64,000 nt of DNA, from NCBI RefSeq assembly GCF_037094465.1, contig NZ_CP146609.1, positions 62,001 to 126,000 of the forward strand, read 5' to 3'. Shown here one piece after another: positions 61,905-64,000 of this stretch; positions within the stretch are counted from its first letter, which is position 1; each line of letters opens with the position of its first letter. Under the pieces are notes generated by a model. The model had not been told where the DNA came from. It saw nothing but the letters and a program-made list of their open reading frames with translations, and ran no database searches. The position numbers were made by a program, and so were the translations under genes. The stretch comes from Pseudodesulfovibrio sp. 5S69 (GTDB lineage: Bacteria > Desulfobacterota > Desulfovibrionia > Desulfovibrionales > Desulfovibrionaceae).

Positions 61905-62627
61905 ATGCCCAAGAAAAAACGGAGATGTGACGAAGCGCAGCTCAAGTGGTTCGAGGAAGCACTTGAACGCATCAAGAAAGCGACCGGGGCCCGCACCCAG
62001 GTCCAGCTAGCCGAAGTGCTCGACGTTCGTCAGTCGAGTATTTCGGACGCCAAGCGCCGATGCTCTATCCCCGCTGACTGGTTTTTGAAACTGTACCGCA
62101 GCCACGGGCTGGACCCGGACTGGCTGTCCGAGGGCGTGGAGCCCGTGTACATCAACGCCGACAAGGCCAAGGTCCCGGCCGACACCCTGCTGCGCGAGAC
62201 CCCGGCCCCCTACGGCCGCATGAACTCGCGCGGACGGCTCGTGCCGGTCTCCACCATGGCCGGCGCGGACAAGGACGCCGCCGACTGGGAGCCCAAGTCC
62301 ATCGAGGAACTGTCCGTGCCCGAGTCCTTTTGCCGCCCCAAGCTGCTGGTGGTCAAGGTCGACTCCGCGAGCATGGACCCGGTCATCACCCGCGGCGCCT
62401 TCGTCGGCATCGACCGAGACCAGAGCGAGCACCCGGACGGCGACCTGTGCGCGGTCCACTTCCCGCACCAGGGGCTGACCATCCGCCGGGTCTTCCACCA
62501 GGGAGACACCTTCCTGCTCAAGGCGGACAACGACCAGTACTCCGACCTGACCATTCCGGCCGAAGAGATGAACGACCGCACCGTGGGCCGGGTCATCTGG
62601 GTCCTGCAGAACCTCGCCCCCATGTAG
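61905..62627 (+). CDS. CI/LexA-like regulator: helix-turn-helix plus S24-type domain
   Basis: The 240-residue protein has an N-terminal CI-type helix-turn-helix (QVQLAEVLDVRQSSISDAKRR, residues about 32-52) and a C-terminal S24-like domain (VVKVDSASMDPVITRG, LTIRRVFHQGDTFLLKADND). The serine position (S156) is kept, but the place of the catalytic lysine in LexA (VKR) is arginine (TIRRV, R194). No clear Ala-Gly cleavage site is seen, so it may be a non-cleaving regulator. No phage genes are nearby. AAGGAG precedes the ATG. Confidence 0.88.
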   Translation: MPKKKRRCDEAQLKWFEEALERIKKATGARTQVQLAEVLDVRQSSISDAKRRCSIPADWFLKLYRSHGLDPDWLSEGVEPVYINADKAKVPADTLLRETPAPYGRMNSRGRLVPVSTMAGADKDAADWEPKSIEELSVPESFCRPKLLVVKVDSASMDPVITRGAFVGIDRDQSEHPDGDLCAVHFPHQGLTIRRVFHQGDTFLLKADNDQYSDLTIPAEEMNDRTVGRVIWVLQNLAPM

Positions 62628-62662
62628 GGCCCGCGAGGGTTTCGGCCGACACCGGAACGCAC

Positions 62663-62697
62663 AAAAGGGCCGTCCGCTCGCCGGACGGCCCTTTTTT
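62663..62697 (+). terminator. Terminator after the S24 regulator gene
   Basis: AAAAGGGCCGTCCG and CGGACGGCCCTTTT form a perfect 14-bp stem around CTCGC. TT follows to give a T6 run. Confidence 0.92.
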
Positions 62698-62779
62698 CGC
62701 GTCCGGCGCGCGCCGCTCCGGCCCGGAAAGGCGCATGAATACTTGACTTGGGGCCACCTGCGGCCCTACTCTCCGGGCC

Positions 62780-63667
62780 ATGAGTACCACCAAGAAGCCC
62801 ACCCCCGCGTCCCAGGCCAAGCCCGTTACCGCGCCCGACATCCTGGCCATGAAGGGCGGCGACAAGATCTGCTGCATGACCGCCTACGACTACCCGTCCG
62901 CGCTCATCGCGGACCAGGCGGGCGTGGACCTCGTCCTGGTGGGCGACTCCCTGGCCATGGTCGTGCTCGGCCGCCCGGACACCCTGTCCGTGACCGTGGA
63001 CGAGATGGTGCACCACACCAGGGCCGCGGCCCGGGGCGTCAAGCGCGCCCTGCTCGTCGGCGACATGCCGTTCATGTCCTTCGCCACCGTGGACCGGGCG
63101 CTCGAAACGGCCCACCGGCTCATGGGCGAGGGCGGGGCCAGGGCGGTCAAGCTCGAAGGCGGCCAAACCGTGGTCCCGCAGATCACCGCCCTGACCGAGG
63201 CCGGGGTGCCGGTCATGGCCCACGTGGGCCTGACCCCGCAGCACGTGGCCAAGTTCGGCGGGTTCAAGGCCCAGGGCAAGTCCGCCGAGGCCACCCGCGT
63301 GCTCATCGAGGACGCCCAGGCCGTGGAGGACGCGGGCGCCTTCTGCGTGGTCCTGGAGGCCATCCCGGTGGAGGCCGCCCAGCTCATCACCGAGGCCGTG
63401 AACATCCCGACCATCGGCATCGGCGCGGGCAACGTGACCGACGGCCAGGTCCTGGTCTACCACGACGCGCTGGGCCTGTTCGACCGCTTCACCCCCAAGT
63501 TCGTGCGCCGCTTCGCCGAGTTGGGCGAGGCCTCGCGCCAGGCCGTGGAGCGATACTGCGCCGAGGTCCGCAAGACCACCTTCCCGGGCGACAAGAACAC
63601 CTTCTACATGCCCGAGGCCGAACTGGCCCAGGTCCGCAAGATCAAGGTCAAACCCAAGAAGAAGTAG
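62780..63667 (+). CDS. panB: 3-methyl-2-oxobutanoate hydroxymethyltransferase
   Basis: PanB adds a hydroxymethyl group from methylene-THF to ketoisovalerate in pantothenate synthesis. The 295-residue protein shows MLTAYDYPSA-like MTAYDYPSALIADQAGVDLVLVGDS, the DMPFMSF motif, KLEGGQTVVPQITALTEAGVPVMAHVGLTPQH and IGIGAGNVTDGQVLVYHDALGL. The N-terminal 15 residues are a Lys/Pro-rich extension. The next gene starts immediately after its stop. Confidence 0.97.
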   Translation: MSTTKKPTPASQAKPVTAPDILAMKGGDKICCMTAYDYPSALIADQAGVDLVLVGDSLAMVVLGRPDTLSVTVDEMVHHTRAAARGVKRALLVGDMPFMSFATVDRALETAHRLMGEGGARAVKLEGGQTVVPQITALTEAGVPVMAHVGLTPQHVAKFGGFKAQGKSAEATRVLIEDAQAVEDAGAFCVVLEAIPVEAAQLITEAVNIPTIGIGAGNVTDGQVLVYHDALGLFDRFTPKFVRRFAELGEASRQAVERYCAEVRKTTFPGDKNTFYMPEAELAQVRKIKVKPKKK

Positions 63668-64000
63668 ATGCACCTCGACCTCTCCTGGCCGGTGCTCTGG
63701 AGCGGCCTGTTCTGGCCGCTCATCAGGCTGACCTTCTATATCTCCGTGGCCCTGATGGTGGGCATCCTCATCGAGTCCCTGCGCTGGACCCGCTACGCGG
63801 CCAAGCTGGCCGACCCCCTGGCCCGGCGCGCCCGGCTCAAGGACATCTCCGCGGCCAGCTTCACCATGGCCTTCTTCTCCGGGATCACGGCCAACACCAT
63901 GCTCGCCGACGCCCATGAAAGGGGCGAACTGTCGGACCGTGAACTGGTCCTGTCCAACCTGTTCAACTCCCTGCCCACCTACTTCCTGCACCTGCCGACC
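63668..64000 (+). CDS. Inner-membrane protein, nucleoside-recognition (Gate-domain) family, partial
   Basis: The frame opens directly after the panB stop with ATGCACCTCGACCTC and runs off the right edge (111 codons). It has a hydrophobic N-terminal helix (WPLIRLTFYISVALMVGILI) and MAFFSGITANTMLADAHERGELSDRELVLSNLFNSLPTYFLH, which resembles nucleoside-recognition-domain proteins of the spore-maturation (SpmA/B-like) type. The rest of the gene is outside the window. Confidence 0.72.
   Translation, partial: MHLDLSWPVLWSGLFWPLIRLTFYISVALMVGILIESLRWTRYAAKLADPLARRARLKDISAASFTMAFFSGITANTMLADAHERGELSDRELVLSNLFNSLPTYFLHLPT

Noticed and set aside
61905..62627. Prophage remnant suggested by the CI-like regulator
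   Set aside because: The neighbours (hflKC, panB) are core genes. No integrase, attachment repeat or phage gene is in the area and base composition is unchanged.
1..64000. CRISPR arrays, insertion sequences or integrated elements
   Set aside because: No regularly spaced direct repeats, no transposase or integrase motifs, and no target-site duplications were seen. The only repeated sequences are the intergenic hairpin elements.

Overview
The window is a GC-rich chromosomal segment with tightly packed genes and strong G/C bias at third codon positions. It most likely comes from a sulfate-reducing Desulfovibrionaceae-type bacterium (Desulfovibrio/Pseudodesulfovibrio). The reasons are a siroheme-decarboxylase (AhbA/B-type) gene next to hemL, a fused cobA-hemD, anaerobic-type cobalamin genes (cbiG, cbiD, cbiET, cbiF, cobB/cbiA), and an abundance of c-di-GMP and chemotaxis genes. 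No phage, insertion sequence, CRISPR array, rRNA or tRNA was found. This looks like core chromosome.

Layout. 1-9.5 kb holds tetrapyrrole genes (cbiG partial, hemL, ahb-type decarboxylase, cbiD, cbiET) with gpsA, a small lipoprotein, an SDR/DUF2867 protein, a glycosyltransferase and a transaldolase-like aldolase. 9.5-18.8 kb holds a family-3 solute-binding protein, a UMF1-type MFS permease, an AMMECR1 protein, a PilZ / HD-GYP / small membrane protein cluster, a Cys-rich protein, a DUF4389 protein, an MscS channel and a chemoreceptor. 18.8-31.5 kb holds yjbQ, cbiF, an exonuclease, purN, a second solute-binding protein, yegP, cobA-hemD, valS, a BPL_N-domain protein, a FapA/DUF342 protein and truA. 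31.7-43.6 kb holds a MotE-like/FliJ pair with an unlisted 57-residue Cys protein, a periplasmic protein of unknown function, dinB, cobB, a TPR protein, nhaA, and an operon coupling a type-1 periplasmic binding protein to a GGDEF/EAL protein. 43.7-50 kb holds a phosphodiesterase, a complete mlaEFDCA-type lipid-transport operon, an HD hydrolase and argJ. 50-64 kb holds a TSUP permease, a DUF3124 protein, an MFS permease, small conserved proteins, pncC, rnhA, a split MacAB-type exporter preceded by a frameshifted Cys-rich gene, hflKC, an S24-type repressor, panB and the start of a membrane protein.

The most unusual feature is a dispersed intergenic repeat with nine copies. Read in its own direction it has a conserved A-rich AAAGTTT block, a hairpin whose two arms change together from copy to copy, and a conserved end GGCCGCCGGAGGC. 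In five copies that end lies 5-8 nt before a start codon and supplies the Shine-Dalgarno GGAGG of the next gene (exonuclease, cobA-hemD, valS, HD hydrolase, exporter permease). Three copies lie in the opposite sense at the 3' ends of genes, two of them in tail-to-tail pairs inside what would otherwise be operons. Two other large inverted repeats (36042-36121 and 54553-54619) lie in the two largest gene-free gaps.

Genes are called from reading frames, motifs and start-site context only. No database search was possible, so family names rest on recognised motifs.
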